Positions 47,201-55,768 of a stretch of 64,000 bases of DNA are shown here, one piece after another (position 1 is the first letter of the stretch; each line of letters opens with the position of its first letter). The DNA lies in assembly GCF_003967535.1 (NCBI RefSeq), contig NZ_BIFR01000001.1:1231493-1295492 (forward strand). Reading direction: 5' to 3'. The notes below the pieces were generated by a model. The model was not told the origin of the DNA. It did no database searches and saw only the letters and a program-made list of their open reading frames with translations. This DNA is from Tengunoibacter tsumagoiensis. GTDB taxonomy: Bacteria > Chloroflexota > Ktedonobacteria > Ktedonobacterales > Ktedonobacteraceae. Position numbers and translations under genes: made by a program.

Positions 47201-47582
47201 GCTTGCCATTGCGAGGAAGGCATTCCAGGGCAGCCAGAGGGGACTCTTTCCAATCGCAGGGACGTAGAATAATCGGAATCACATGCGTCTCACCACGCTG
47301 ATGGCGCTCGAGAGCACGTTGCATCTCGACTTCATAGCAATAGTCGGAGGCCAGAAAATCAGGACTGACCAGTACCAGCACTAGAGAGGCCGCCTCCAGA
47401 TAGGAATTAATCTCATAAGCGCGGGAGGTACCAGGAAGAAGCTTGCGATCATGCCATTCCGCAATCAGTCCCTGTCGACTCAGTAAGCGCAGATGAGTCT
47501 CCAACTGCTCACGGAGCAACTCATCCTTATGCGAATAAGAATAAAATAAGAGATGGGGCGAGTCTGCTGGCCTCTGCGTCAT
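44205..47582 (-). CDS. TIR-NACHT membrane protein with outer lectin-like domain
   Basis: A 1125-residue protein. A TIR domain spans about 9-150 (FYSYSHKDELL; LVSPDFLASDYCYEVEMQRA). A NACHT/STAND NTPase follows, with Walker A GAPGAGKTT at 244-252 and Walker B PLLDGLDEVS. Between the NTPase and the closing motif FIHRFLLDYFAT (about 851-862) lie about eight membrane spans (512-810), so they interrupt the usual NACHT helical region. A ninth span (892-912) leads to an outer beta-rich domain (about 965-1123) resembling LamG/DUF1080-type folds, with four cysteines. TIR domains commonly cleave NAD+. I start at ATG 47582 after GTGGGAG. A role in immunity is inferred. Confidence 0.9.
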   Translation of the reverse strand: MTQRPADSPHLLFYSYSHKDELLREQLETHLRLLSRQGLIAEWHDRKLLPGTSRAYEINSYLEAASLVLVLVSPDFLASDYCYEVEMQRALERHQRGETHVIPIILRPCDWKESPLAALECLPRNGKPITQWDDQDEAFLAIAKGLRQVIEHVPLTAHPLPPLQQENRTRLMKRVRATWIDGLLNQSLQQATWLELGLQEQPDAVENPWDLLVQELDEGTRSLPAGTSISQVYDQAEGRLLILGAPGAGKTTLLLQLAKTLLERAERDALHPVPVVFVLSSWAQKRLPLQEWLIEELKVRYQIPQKIAQHWLREQRILPLLDGLDEVSSTVRLTCIKAINSYLEQLTDHSPLILTSRSAEYGQLSTLVNLRKAVSVQPLSQEQIEYYLRPGGERVAGIRHAFREDSTLAEMAKTPLLLSIFVLAYLDAPREALPVGHSHEETLHLLFAAYTRRMLRRRGKLRSGSIHLILEWLTFIARQMHYYQQTIFSLETLQAEGLPQRNQFLYRLTYPLKGALIFGLIIAGFDSLGLWLIQWQEYQTEHMPDPLGFSFHHALNDFIGIGMVASLIGAIIILPLKPHQTSKNIMAMITHGTSASSNRKTPSLDIQPSEIVHWNWSWKDLLIGMGWGLGIGGFIGLLIAPGGFLIYLAAILLFSTLIKILNLNLTGRLWQRPLKRQSFKVQLFISLLALSGVICLLRLVTSLTSLGVALIIGLPIWLIVSIYRMASGQQVLQRAQFRPNEGIRRSGKNGLLLGISLTIGLNLILDLVSWLFMPIWFGYRTNTGMFLWGSLLGTCVGLALSLYFGLNAFTQHYILRLWLWLFDYLPLKLASFLDEMSERILLRRIGGSYIFIHRFLLDYFATMTPDEQKQLAATSQTQHKQVALHSSLTLKRSIALLILVFVIIISLIGTVNLYQIGTQTRIAGTATAIALFKGPLAWHYPKTYPGSGSIALFSSLKQRDLMLPDVEDTGCQSQAEGYHVSQEETKKMTLCGYSTNFQNLAVQVQMTIVHGNCGGLLAGQHGPNTGYVFSVCQDGTYRLSKILPQGDPIDLIPTTKLPPDLSLPRQITLAVVARDKIILLYVQGKQIDHFQDSDYMQGTLALIALAQKDSTEIQYNNLRVWTITS

Positions 47583-47884
47583 ACATAAGCTCCCACAAAG
47601 AAAGGTAAAGTGCAATCGTGCACTGGTCGGTTGTGCTATTATAGCAGGTTGGATGCAGAAAGACGAGTGGATAGTTCTTGAAGAAGGGCTTTCCATAGTC
47701 TCCCCATCAACGATAGTTGCGAACTGATCAGGATGTTTGCGCGTAAAAACGCGTTCCCCAACGGAGATTTTTCCAGAGGCAATTAAGTCTGCTTGACTCA
47801 GAAAAAGATTTTAGATACTATACTGTAAAGCTTGACAAAAATGATTTATGTGCATTTATCTACTCATTATTTTAGGAGCTTGTA
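47583..47884. promoter_or_regulatory. Divergent promoter region of the TIR-NACHT and Mrr-like genes
   Basis: About 300 bases. On the minus strand a TATAAT (47643-47638) lies 56 bases before the TIR start, without a clear -35. On the plus strand TTGACT (47793-47798) and TACTAT (47816-47821) have 17-base spacing; TTGACA near 47834 is another candidate. GTGCAATCGTGCAC (47610-47623) is a small inverted repeat. Confidence 0.45.
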
Positions 47885-48901
47885 ATGCCAAACTCAAAAG
47901 AGCAAACCATGTGGGGAATTCATGGAGGCCAGACTGGCGATGCTGATATCCTGTTTCTCAAACAAAATATGATAGGTCTGGGATGGGATCTCAGCATAGG
48001 CGATCTTACTAAGCTTCCTCCTGATCGGGATGCCTTCAAAGCTGAAGTAGCAAAACAATATCCTGGCGATAAGCCTGGTGCTATTCGAAACAGCGCAGGC
48101 CAGCTTTTCCGTTTTGTGCATGAAATGCAGATTGATGATTTTATTATTTACCCATCTAAGCGCGATAAGTTAATCCATATCGGTAAAATAACAGGTAAGT
48201 ACGTTTACCAAAAGGATGGGTTTGGCCATTATTTTCAACGCCGCCCTGTTCAATGGCTAAAAGCTTTGCCACGAACGCAGTTTTCGCAAGGCGCATTGTA
48301 TGAGATAGGCTCTGCTATGAGTTTTTTTCAAGTCAAAAACTATGCTGAGGAGTTTCGTGTGGCTCTCGAGGGCCAGATCCCAGAGTTGCCTGCTGACAGC
48401 GACGAAACTGTTGCTTCTCTTGCAGCGGATATAGAACAGACAACCCATGATTTTATTCTCAAAACGCTTGCTCAGAAGTTGAAAGGGCACCCTTTTGCCG
48501 ATTTTGTAGCTCATTTGTTGAGCACTATGGGATATCGCACTCATGTATCTCCAGAAGGACCTGATGGAGGAATCGACATTATTGCGCATAAGGATGAGTT
48601 GGGTTTTGAACCTCCATTTATAAAAGTGCAGGTGAAAAGTACCAGCGATAATATCGGAAACGATCTTGTTGCTCAGCTTTATGGGAACGTGGGAAATGGA
48701 GAGTCTGGACTTTTTGTTACTCTTGGCTCCTATACAAAGGCTGCTCGTAATTTTGAAAAAGGGAAGAGCAATTTGCATTTGATTGACGGAGAAGAATTAG
48801 TTGACTTAATCCTTGTTCATTATGAGCAGTTTGATCCACGCTATCAGGGACTATTGCCATTGAAGAAGGTGTATGTGCCGGAGCCCGTTCAAAAGGCATG
48901 A
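47885..48901 (+). CDS. Mrr-like restriction endonuclease
   Basis: A 338-residue protein. Residues 1-140 form an uncharacterised N-terminal domain with WGIHGGQTGDADILFLKQN and HIGKITGKYVYQKD, like Mrr-associated sensor domains. The C-terminal third is an Mrr-type PD-(D/E)xK nuclease: MGYRTHVSPEGPDGGIDIIA supplies the Asp and FIKVQVKSTSDN the QxK-type catalytic pair. Mrr-like enzymes cut modified DNA, typically methylated phage or foreign DNA. ATG 47885 follows TTTTAGGAG. It is divergent from the TIR-NACHT gene and probably belongs to the same defence cluster. Confidence 0.88.
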   Translation: MPNSKEQTMWGIHGGQTGDADILFLKQNMIGLGWDLSIGDLTKLPPDRDAFKAEVAKQYPGDKPGAIRNSAGQLFRFVHEMQIDDFIIYPSKRDKLIHIGKITGKYVYQKDGFGHYFQRRPVQWLKALPRTQFSQGALYEIGSAMSFFQVKNYAEEFRVALEGQIPELPADSDETVASLAADIEQTTHDFILKTLAQKLKGHPFADFVAHLLSTMGYRTHVSPEGPDGGIDIIAHKDELGFEPPFIKVQVKSTSDNIGNDLVAQLYGNVGNGESGLFVTLGSYTKAARNFEKGKSNLHLIDGEELVDLILVHYEQFDPRYQGLLPLKKVYVPEPVQKA

Positions 48902-49275
48902 GGAACAAGCTCTAGAAAGGGGCATGCAAAATGAATTCAATACTAATCCCTGGCAAAGGACAAATGAAAACTATCGATGATATTAGAAACAAGGAATCAT
49001 TTGTTTATCAATTACTGTATTTGGTGGTAGAAATAGTCAGGAGCGTTTATCAGTGAAAGTATAGGTGGGTATTGATTGCATGGCGTACGGATTAAGTCTG
49101 CATAACACTTCAACGAAGCCATTGATCAAATAATTGCTTTCAGCAAATAGCACAGGCAGCCACTGATTTATTTTATCAGTAACTGCCTGTAAGCTTACTC
49201 CACCGGTGTACAACTTTGTTTTCAGTGTAAGACTTTATTTTAGCTCTACAGGCTCTGCTGTTTCTACTCTACTTC
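48902..49275. terminator. Intergenic region with bidirectional hairpin at 49152-49190
   Basis: ACAGGCAG (49152-49159) and CTGCCTGT (49183-49190), with inner ACTGAT/ATCAGT (49162-49167, 49175-49180), form a long hairpin with a 2-by-2 internal loop. It lies between the convergent Mrr-like and glmS genes. The remaining bases show no gene. Confidence 0.7.
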
Positions 49276-51144
49276 TTATTCCACTGTCACCGATTTTGCC
49301 AGGTTTCGTGGTTGATCTACGTTACATCCTCGGGCTACGGCTACATGGTAGGCGAACAACTGTAAGGGGACGCTTGCCAGTAGAGGACTGAGCTCTTCCA
49401 GGGTGGCGGGAACATACATGATGTCGTCGGCGTGCTCTTTGATGCCCTCATCGCCTTCGGTTGCGACGGCGATGATGTGGGCGTCTCGGGCGCGGACCTC
49501 TTGCATGTTGCTGACAACTTTCTCATAGACATGAGATTGTGTGGCGATGGCGACCAGCGGCGTGAGATTGTCCAATAGGGCAATCGAACCGTGTTTGAGC
49601 TCGCCTGCGGGAAAGCCCTCGGCATGGATGTAGGAGATCTCTTTGAGCTTGAGCGCTCCCTCCAGAGCCGTAGGATAGCCGACGCCACGACCAATGAACA
49701 TAATGCTGGAAAGCTGAGACATCTTTTTCGCCAGAGGTTCGATGCTGTCGTTAGCGCTCGATGCCTGATCTAGAATGCGTTGAATCTGCTCTGGGAGCAT
49801 ATCCAGTGCCTGAGTGTAGGTGCTGATCTGTTCGGCTGTCAGATGGCCGCGCTGTTGACCCAGGTAGAGTCCCAGCAGGTAGAGAGCAGAAACCGAGCTG
49901 ACAAAGGTTTTTGTCGCGACCACTCCGATCTCTGGCCCGGCTTGCAGGTAGAGAACGGCATCTGCAAGCCGGGTAATGGCGCTTGAGACAACGTTGGTGA
50001 CGGCAATGACTGGAGCCCCGTGTTCGCGCGCCTGGCGGATTCCTACCAGTGTATCTGCTGTCTCGCCTGATTGAGTGACAGCTATGCAGAGGGTCTCGGG
50101 TCCAACAATGGGATCGCAGTAACGGAATTCGGCGGCGGTAATAGTCTCAACGGGAATGCGAGCCCAGCGCTCGATGACATATTTCGCGATCAATCCTGCA
50201 TGAAAAGAAGTGCCACAGGCCACAACGATGATGCGCTGAATATTCTCCAGGAGACCAGCCTTCTGCATATGCTCCATCTCACTGAGATTGAGCTGTCCAT
50301 TGTGGATACGGCCCAGCAGAGCGCGGCGTAGTGCATCGGGCTGCTCATTGATCTCTTTAATCACGAAGTGTGGATAGCCACCCTTCTCAGCGGCCTCGGC
50401 ATCCCATTCAATCAGATGGGGCTGACGATCGAGTGGATGACCTTGCAGATCAGTAATTGAGATACCTTCTGGTCGTAGCGTGACGATATCGCCTTCCTCA
50501 AGAATAATGATATTGCGGGTATGTTTGAGAATGGCAGGAATATCGGAGGCCAGGTACTGTTCATGTTCACCCAGGCCAACGATCAATGGGCCAGCGCAGC
50601 GAGCTCCAACCAGAACGTCTGGATGCTCCTGACTGATGACGGCAATGGAATATGACCCTTTCACACGTTGAATGGCCAGTTGAACCGCAGCAGTAAGATC
50701 ATGAGCAGCCTCACCAAAGTAGGTCTGTTCAATGAGATGCGCCAGAACCTCGGAATCGGTCTCGGATTTGAAGATGTGCCCGGCGGCTTTGAGCTCCTGA
50801 CGTAGCTCCACATAGTTTTCGATAATCCCATTATGAACAACGGTTAGCGTACCAGTACAATCGGGATGGGGATGGGCATTGATATCGTTTGGGCGGCCAT
50901 GAGTGGCCCAGCGCGTATGACCGATGCCAACAGTGCCAGCATCAGGACGTGATCCATTGGAGACTGCATTTGCCAGATTGGAGATCTTACCTGCGCGTCG
51001 ATGGAGAGCCATCACGCCAGTTGTCGTGAGAACCGCGATGCCAGCCGAATCGTAGCCGCGATACTCAAGTCGGGAGAGGCCTTCAAGCAAGATGGAAGTA
51101 ACATCGGTCCCTGTAGAACCGACGTAGCCGATGATACCGCACAT
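49276..51144 (-). CDS. glmS: Glucosamine-6-phosphate synthase (isomerising)
   Basis: A 622-residue GlmS, which makes glucosamine 6-phosphate from fructose 6-phosphate and glutamine, the entry to peptidoglycan and other amino sugars. The N-terminal Cys nucleophile starts MCGIIGYVGSTGTD, followed by HTRWATHGRPNDINAHPH. Two SIS domains follow (VACGTSFHAGLIAKYV; SGETADTLVGI), ending in PRNLAKSVTVE, the C-terminal signature. I start at ATG 51144 so that Cys2 is exposed; the frame is open to 51195. A glmS ribozyme lies in its leader, so expression is expected to fall when glucosamine 6-phosphate is high. Confidence 0.97.
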   Translation of the reverse strand: MCGIIGYVGSTGTDVTSILLEGLSRLEYRGYDSAGIAVLTTTGVMALHRRAGKISNLANAVSNGSRPDAGTVGIGHTRWATHGRPNDINAHPHPDCTGTLTVVHNGIIENYVELRQELKAAGHIFKSETDSEVLAHLIEQTYFGEAAHDLTAAVQLAIQRVKGSYSIAVISQEHPDVLVGARCAGPLIVGLGEHEQYLASDIPAILKHTRNIIILEEGDIVTLRPEGISITDLQGHPLDRQPHLIEWDAEAAEKGGYPHFVIKEINEQPDALRRALLGRIHNGQLNLSEMEHMQKAGLLENIQRIIVVACGTSFHAGLIAKYVIERWARIPVETITAAEFRYCDPIVGPETLCIAVTQSGETADTLVGIRQAREHGAPVIAVTNVVSSAITRLADAVLYLQAGPEIGVVATKTFVSSVSALYLLGLYLGQQRGHLTAEQISTYTQALDMLPEQIQRILDQASSANDSIEPLAKKMSQLSSIMFIGRGVGYPTALEGALKLKEISYIHAEGFPAGELKHGSIALLDNLTPLVAIATQSHVYEKVVSNMQEVRARDAHIIAVATEGDEGIKEHADDIMYVPATLEELSPLLASVPLQLFAYHVAVARGCNVDQPRNLAKSVTVE

Positions 51145-51214
51145 GTGGTCGGGTACCTTTCTTATAGTGTGGATGGTGTGGTTAAAAGAAGACACACTAC
51201 GCCCACGTCATCAC

Positions 51215-51400
51215 CGAATATGCTTTGTCCTGCTCGTTACCGATAGGCATTGGACATATCCTTCTCAGGAGCGTGATCACCCCTGGAGGCTCCCCGCTGA
51301 CCTGCTAATGCTGGCGAATAAGATCTTTATTGCCAACACCGCTCCGAACGGCCTCCACCTCGTCAACCGTGGCACCCTCCGACTGCCCGGCCCATGCGCT
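51215..51400 (-). ncRNA. glmS ribozyme
   Basis: On the minus strand the leader reads TAGCGC, the usual cleavage site (cut between A at 51400 and G at 51399), then GGTTGACGAGGTGGAGG (from about 51368), matching the conserved pseudoknot core GUUGACGAGG of glmS ribozymes. Farther on, GGATATGTCC and GGACAAAGCATATTC (about 51257 to 51216) pair as the P4 stem with the conserved ACAAAG. It is 71 bases from the glmS start. The fold is read by eye, not modelled. It self-cleaves with glucosamine 6-phosphate as cofactor. Confidence 0.85.
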
Positions 51401-51459
51401 ACTCAATTCAACGATAGTCGACGAAAGACGATTTTTTTGGACCATATTTCGCTGTCTTG

Positions 51460-51468
51460 ATTATAACA
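51460..51468 (-). promoter_or_regulatory. Extended -10 of the glmS promoter
   Basis: On the minus strand TGTTATAAT is an extended -10 (TATAAT at 51465-51460) about 60 bases before the ribozyme cleavage site. No good -35 is seen. The region 51469-51845 holds weak A/T-rich sites for the ABC gene but no coding gene. Confidence 0.55.
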
Positions 51469-51845
51469 CGCCGTTTCTGAAGATTCTGTTGCACGCCTGC
51501 GAATATCCCCAGGAATAGGAAAGATTGGTTACTTATTCTTCCTCGTGAGAGAAAGTTCACTCCTCTGGGACGCGATGCGCTCCATATTCTTGCTTCCACA
51601 TTTCTCCCATCTTCCCAGTCAAAAGAACGTTTGAATGGGAGACTTCCCCATCATCAGGCAGTATTTCGTCAATCTAAGTGAACCTGTTGATATTGACAGG
51701 GAAAAATCCGACAGAATCGCCTGTACATCGTCTGAGTTTTTCTGGTATACTTTGGAAAAGAGATAAAGATATATCGTTATAATCCTCGCCCATACAAAAA
51801 GTTGAGCGCTGTATGTCGATACCGAGGAAGTAGGAGCCGAACAGA

Positions 51846-53840
51846 ATGGGATTTCACGGTCACGGCGGAGGAGGGATGTCCGCCTATTTAGAAGAGCAGA
51901 AGAAGCGGGGCCGCAAAACAGATGCCCGCACCCTGGGACGCGTCATGGAATCATTCCGTCCCTATCGTCTGCAAGTTTTATTGGTACTATTCGCCATTCT
52001 TCTTACCACAGTGTTAGGTTTAATCAATCCCCTATTGATCGTTCGTGTTCTCGACGATGGGATAACGGGCCGCAACCTCAAACTTTTAGTCATCTACGTC
52101 TCCATTATGATCGTCACACCTGTTGTTACCGGCTTTATTGGTGTGGGTCAATCCTACCTGAATAATGTCATTGGCCAGAACGTCATGCGCGACTTCCGCA
52201 ATAAGCTCTATACCCATCTACAAGCCATGTCGCTGCGTTTCTTTACAGGCACGCGGACAGGAGAGATTCAGTCGCGTCTCTCCAATGATGTGAATGGCGT
52301 TCAAGGTGTTGTCACAAATACGGCCACCAGTATTGTCTCTAATATCTCAACAGTTGTGAGCACCATTATCGCTATGGCTATCATCAGCCCCTTGCTGACG
52401 GTCATCTCGCTCGGGCTGCTCCCCATCTTTGTCTGGATTACCACAAAGGTCGGTAATGTGCGGCGCTCAACCAGCAAAGAGACTCAGAAGAGCCTGGCCT
52501 CTCTGACCGCCATGATGCAGGAGACCCTTTCTGTAAGTGGCATTTTGCTCATGAAGACTTTTGGTCGTCAGCAATATGCTCAGGAGCTATTCGAAAAAGA
52601 GAATCAGAACCTGACCAATCTAGAGGTACATCAACAGCTTATTGGCCGCTGGTTCTTTATGTTTATTAACGTTTTCTTTTCTATCACCCCTCCCATCGTG
52701 TATCTGGTGGCTGGTTTACAGGTCATCAATCATTCGGATCCCTTTATGACCGTTGGTAAGATTGTGGCCTTTACTACGTTGCAGAGCCGGCTCTTCTTCC
52801 CTGTCGGCCAGCTTATGTCGCTACAGGTAGAGATTCAGGGGGCTCTGGCCCTTTTTGATCGAATCTTCGAGTATCTGGACCTCCCCATTGATATTCAAGA
52901 TGCACCCCATGCTCAACGTTTAAATCCCCATGAAGTTCAGGGGCAGGTCGCCTTTAAAGATGTCTCCTTCACCTATCGTCGTGACGATTACGGACTCTTT
53001 ACCCCTTCTACCCCACAATCCCTCGAGGCCATAAAAGAGGAGCGCAAGGGCATTAAGTGGCCCTTTAAGAAGAATGGAGCGAGTTCAGCAGTTATAGAAG
53101 AGTCTGCATCTGCTGCTAATGATGAGAAAATAATCGGACCAACGCTCGATCATGTCTCATTTGAGATTCAGCCGGGCCAACTGGCGGCCCTGGTCGGCCC
53201 CAGTGGAGCCGGTAAGACCACCATGACCTATATGGTGCCACGTCTGTACGATGTTGACAGTGGATCAGTTGAGATTGATGGACATAATGTGAAAGATCTC
53301 AAACTGGAATCGCTGGGTGAGCTAGTTGGTGTCGTCACCCAGGAGACCTATCTCTTTCATGCTTCTGTCCGCGAGAATCTGCTGTATGCCCGTGAAAATG
53401 CCACTGAGGAAGAGATGATCGAGGCGGCCAAAGCAGCAGCCATTCATGAACGGATCATGGCACTGGATCAGGGCTATGATACCATCGTAGGTGAGCGCGG
53501 CTACAAGCTTTCAGGTGGAGAGAAGCAGCGTATCGCCATTGCTCGCGTCATTCTGAAGAACCCGCGCATCCTCATTCTAGACGAGGCTACAAGCGCCCTG
53601 GACACCCATTCTGAGCGCCTGATTCAGGCTGCATTGGAGCCCCTGATGAAGGATCGCACCACCCTGGCGATTGCGCACCGTCTCTCAACCATCCTGGCAG
53701 CCGACATTATTCTTGTCGTTGACAAAGGCAGGATTGTTGAAAGAGGGACCCATACCGAGCTAATAGCTCTGGGCGGCCTCTATTCTCGCCTCTATAACGA
53801 GCAGTTTAGTCATACTCCTCTTCTAGAGCCAAGCGTATAA
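51846..53840 (+). CDS. ABC exporter (fused permease-ATPase)
   Basis: A 664-residue half-transporter: six membrane spans (about 40-330) and a C-terminal ATPase with Walker A GPSGAGKTT, signature LSGGEKQRIAIAR, Walker B ILILDEATSAL and switch His in IAHRLST. Between the A-loop (FKDVSFTYRRDDY) and the usual start of the ATPase (LDHVSFEIQPG) there is an unusual insert of about 50 residues, Lys/Glu/Ser-rich. The substrate is unknown; lipid, peptide or drug export are typical. ATG 51846 follows TAGGAG. It likely acts as a homodimer, since no partner gene is adjacent. Confidence 0.92.
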   Translation: MGFHGHGGGGMSAYLEEQKKRGRKTDARTLGRVMESFRPYRLQVLLVLFAILLTTVLGLINPLLIVRVLDDGITGRNLKLLVIYVSIMIVTPVVTGFIGVGQSYLNNVIGQNVMRDFRNKLYTHLQAMSLRFFTGTRTGEIQSRLSNDVNGVQGVVTNTATSIVSNISTVVSTIIAMAIISPLLTVISLGLLPIFVWITTKVGNVRRSTSKETQKSLASLTAMMQETLSVSGILLMKTFGRQQYAQELFEKENQNLTNLEVHQQLIGRWFFMFINVFFSITPPIVYLVAGLQVINHSDPFMTVGKIVAFTTLQSRLFFPVGQLMSLQVEIQGALALFDRIFEYLDLPIDIQDAPHAQRLNPHEVQGQVAFKDVSFTYRRDDYGLFTPSTPQSLEAIKEERKGIKWPFKKNGASSAVIEESASAANDEKIIGPTLDHVSFEIQPGQLAALVGPSGAGKTTMTYMVPRLYDVDSGSVEIDGHNVKDLKLESLGELVGVVTQETYLFHASVRENLLYARENATEEEMIEAAKAAAIHERIMALDQGYDTIVGERGYKLSGGEKQRIAIARVILKNPRILILDEATSALDTHSERLIQAALEPLMKDRTTLAIAHRLSTILAADIILVVDKGRIVERGTHTELIALGGLYSRLYNEQFSHTPLLEPSV

Positions 53841-53865
53841 ACAGACTATAGATCAAGGCACGTTT

Positions 53866-53907
53866 GAGGCTCTCTGTCCTTCGGAGTGACAGAGAGCCTC
53901 TTTCTTT
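53866..53907 (+). terminator. Intrinsic terminator after the ABC exporter
   Basis: GAGGCTCTCTGTC (53866-53878) and GACAGAGAGCCTC (53888-53900) form a 13-bp stem, followed by TTTCTTT. Confidence 0.88.
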
Positions 53908-54041
53908 ATGTGCACGCCAGTGCCACAGCTGGAGTGTCACCTCAATTGCAATCTTTGTCACATTTTTTGTTCATTAGCGTTATTGTTTGTGGAGTGCAAG
54001 ATGCTCCCACAAAACAGGGTAAAAAACCGGAAAGGAGTTGT

Positions 54042-54605
54042 ATGCAGCCACAATCTTTTGGTACTGAAGCTCCAATAGAAAGTTTTGAAGATGCAGCCCT
54101 TTATGATCAGTACGGGGCGGTCATCTTCGCCTATATCCGCCTGCATACTCCTTCACGTGAAGATGCTGAAGATCTCACATTGGATGTCTTTACCAGTGCA
54201 CTGGAACAGGATAACCTTGCAGCCTTTCGACCCGAGGAACGTTTAGCCTGGCTCAGAAGGGTCGCCCATAATCGCTTGATTGATGCGTATCGGCGGGCCA
54301 CACGTCGTCCCACCATAGTGCTTGATGAGATTATTGAGAAGATGCTTGTTGATGATAAAGAATCGCCGGAGCAATCTGCTGTTCGTCGTGAAAGTTACAT
54401 TCAACTGCATCAGAAAGTTCAGCAGCTTTCAGAATTACAGCAACAGCTTTTGCGTTTGCGCTATGGTGATGGGCTACGCTTCGCCGAAATAGCGATACTC
54501 CTCAATAAGCGCGAGGAGGCGCTGCGTAAACTCCTTTCGCGCACCTTAATAACGCTACGTCAATTATATCAGCAGTCCGATCTATCCATGCAGGAAAGGA
54601 GGTAG
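54042..54605 (+). CDS. ECF-type RNA polymerase sigma factor
   Basis: A 187-residue extracytoplasmic-function sigma factor. Region 2 has REDAEDLTLDVFTSAL and RLAWLRRVAHNRLIDAYRR; region 4 is represented by LRLRYGDGLRFAEIAILLNK and EEALRKLLSRTL. ATG 54042 follows AAAGGAGTT; an upstream frame to 53886 overlaps the terminator and is unlikely. The next gene starts three bases after the stop and encodes a membrane protein that may be its anti-sigma factor. Confidence 0.93.
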   Translation: MQPQSFGTEAPIESFEDAALYDQYGAVIFAYIRLHTPSREDAEDLTLDVFTSALEQDNLAAFRPEERLAWLRRVAHNRLIDAYRRATRRPTIVLDEIIEKMLVDDKESPEQSAVRRESYIQLHQKVQQLSELQQQLLRLRYGDGLRFAEIAILLNKREEALRKLLSRTLITLRQLYQQSDLSMQERR

Positions 54606-54608
54606 ACC

Positions 54609-55712
54609 ATGTTTGAGCCTGAAGATCTGCTACCTCTGGAACAGTCTGAGCCCCAATTGATTGAAGATCTCTGCCATCTGTATACAACACACGTTTATAG
54701 TGGACTGGATAGTGAAGAGAAAGACAGGGAATCTCAGGCGCGTATTCGCGAACGTCTACTGGCAAGAAGCGCCAATGCCTTACCTGTTGCCACGTTAATG
54801 AGTACAGATGGAGCATACATACAGAGTTCGGGGAAAGGAGTCCCACAGATGCTGCACCTTATCTCACAGCAGCGCCCCTGGCAGCGCCGTCTCAGTATGG
54901 TAGCTGTTATCCTGATCGTTGCCGTCCTGGTTGGATCGCTTGCGCTGGTTTTTACACACCTGCAGCGGAATAGCGAGTCACACCCTCCAACCCCTCATTG
55001 GAGATATGGTTGGACGCCGGTCAAAACGTTCAGTGGCCATGGGAACGCAAAGTTTACAGATTTAGCCCTTGATTTTGGCCCAGTTATTGGCATGTATGTA
55101 AGTTGTAATAAAAATAGCGCTATAGATGTACATAGCGATATCATTAGCGCTGTTGGACCATGTCCCACATTGCAGGCTGGTACTCTCGAGCCACAATCCA
55201 GCCAATCAGCGCAGAAAGAAGATGTAATACAATATATTACATACCTTACAATTACTGCATCGAGCACCACCTCCTGGAATATCTATCTACTGAAAGGGAC
55301 ATATTACCAACCTTTAGTAGTTGAGCCTGGTTGGAAGCTGGCTGATGCGAGTTCTAACTTTTCAGGCGTTGGCAGTGCATATGAAGCTCTGGCTGGCGGA
55401 GAACTCCCTCAGGGAAGTACCTGGGAGCTGCAATATAAATGCTATGGTCCTGGAGCCTTTAGCGTCCAGGTGTTTGATACAACTGGTGTGAATGGAGACA
55501 CCAGCAAGCCATTTGTAGGCATGACCTTACCCTCACCATCATGCGAAGATGGGCAAGCGGGTGTGACCCATGTGGTACATATGGACAATTCGGGTGGGCC
55601 TTATAAACTTAGCGCGGCGAGAATTACAGCGAATGCAGATGCACATTGGTTTGTCCTTATCGCGATCTGTAACAGCCAATCATGTATGGATACTGGTAAG
55701 TCATCTCGATAA
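54609..55712 (+). CDS. Putative anti-sigma membrane protein
   Basis: A 367-residue protein with a cytoplasmic N-terminal region of about 95 residues, one membrane span (97-117, MVAVILIVAVLVGSLALVF) and a large outer domain of 250 residues without recognised family. The N-terminal segment is short and acidic, as in ECF anti-sigma factors, but lacks the HxxxCxxC zinc motif. AAAGGAGG precedes ATG 54609, and the gene overlaps the sigma unit closely. An anti-sigma role is inferred from position and topology only. Confidence 0.72.
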   Translation: MFEPEDLLPLEQSEPQLIEDLCHLYTTHVYSGLDSEEKDRESQARIRERLLARSANALPVATLMSTDGAYIQSSGKGVPQMLHLISQQRPWQRRLSMVAVILIVAVLVGSLALVFTHLQRNSESHPPTPHWRYGWTPVKTFSGHGNAKFTDLALDFGPVIGMYVSCNKNSAIDVHSDIISAVGPCPTLQAGTLEPQSSQSAQKEDVIQYITYLTITASSTTSWNIYLLKGTYYQPLVVEPGWKLADASSNFSGVGSAYEALAGGELPQGSTWELQYKCYGPGAFSVQVFDTTGVNGDTSKPFVGMTLPSPSCEDGQAGVTHVVHMDNSGGPYKLSAARITANADAHWFVLIAICNSQSCMDTGKSSR

Positions 55713-55768
55713 GTTCTGGTGAGGTGATGTAGACCCTGGCGAACAAGCAGCGTAACGCAGAAGTTCAT

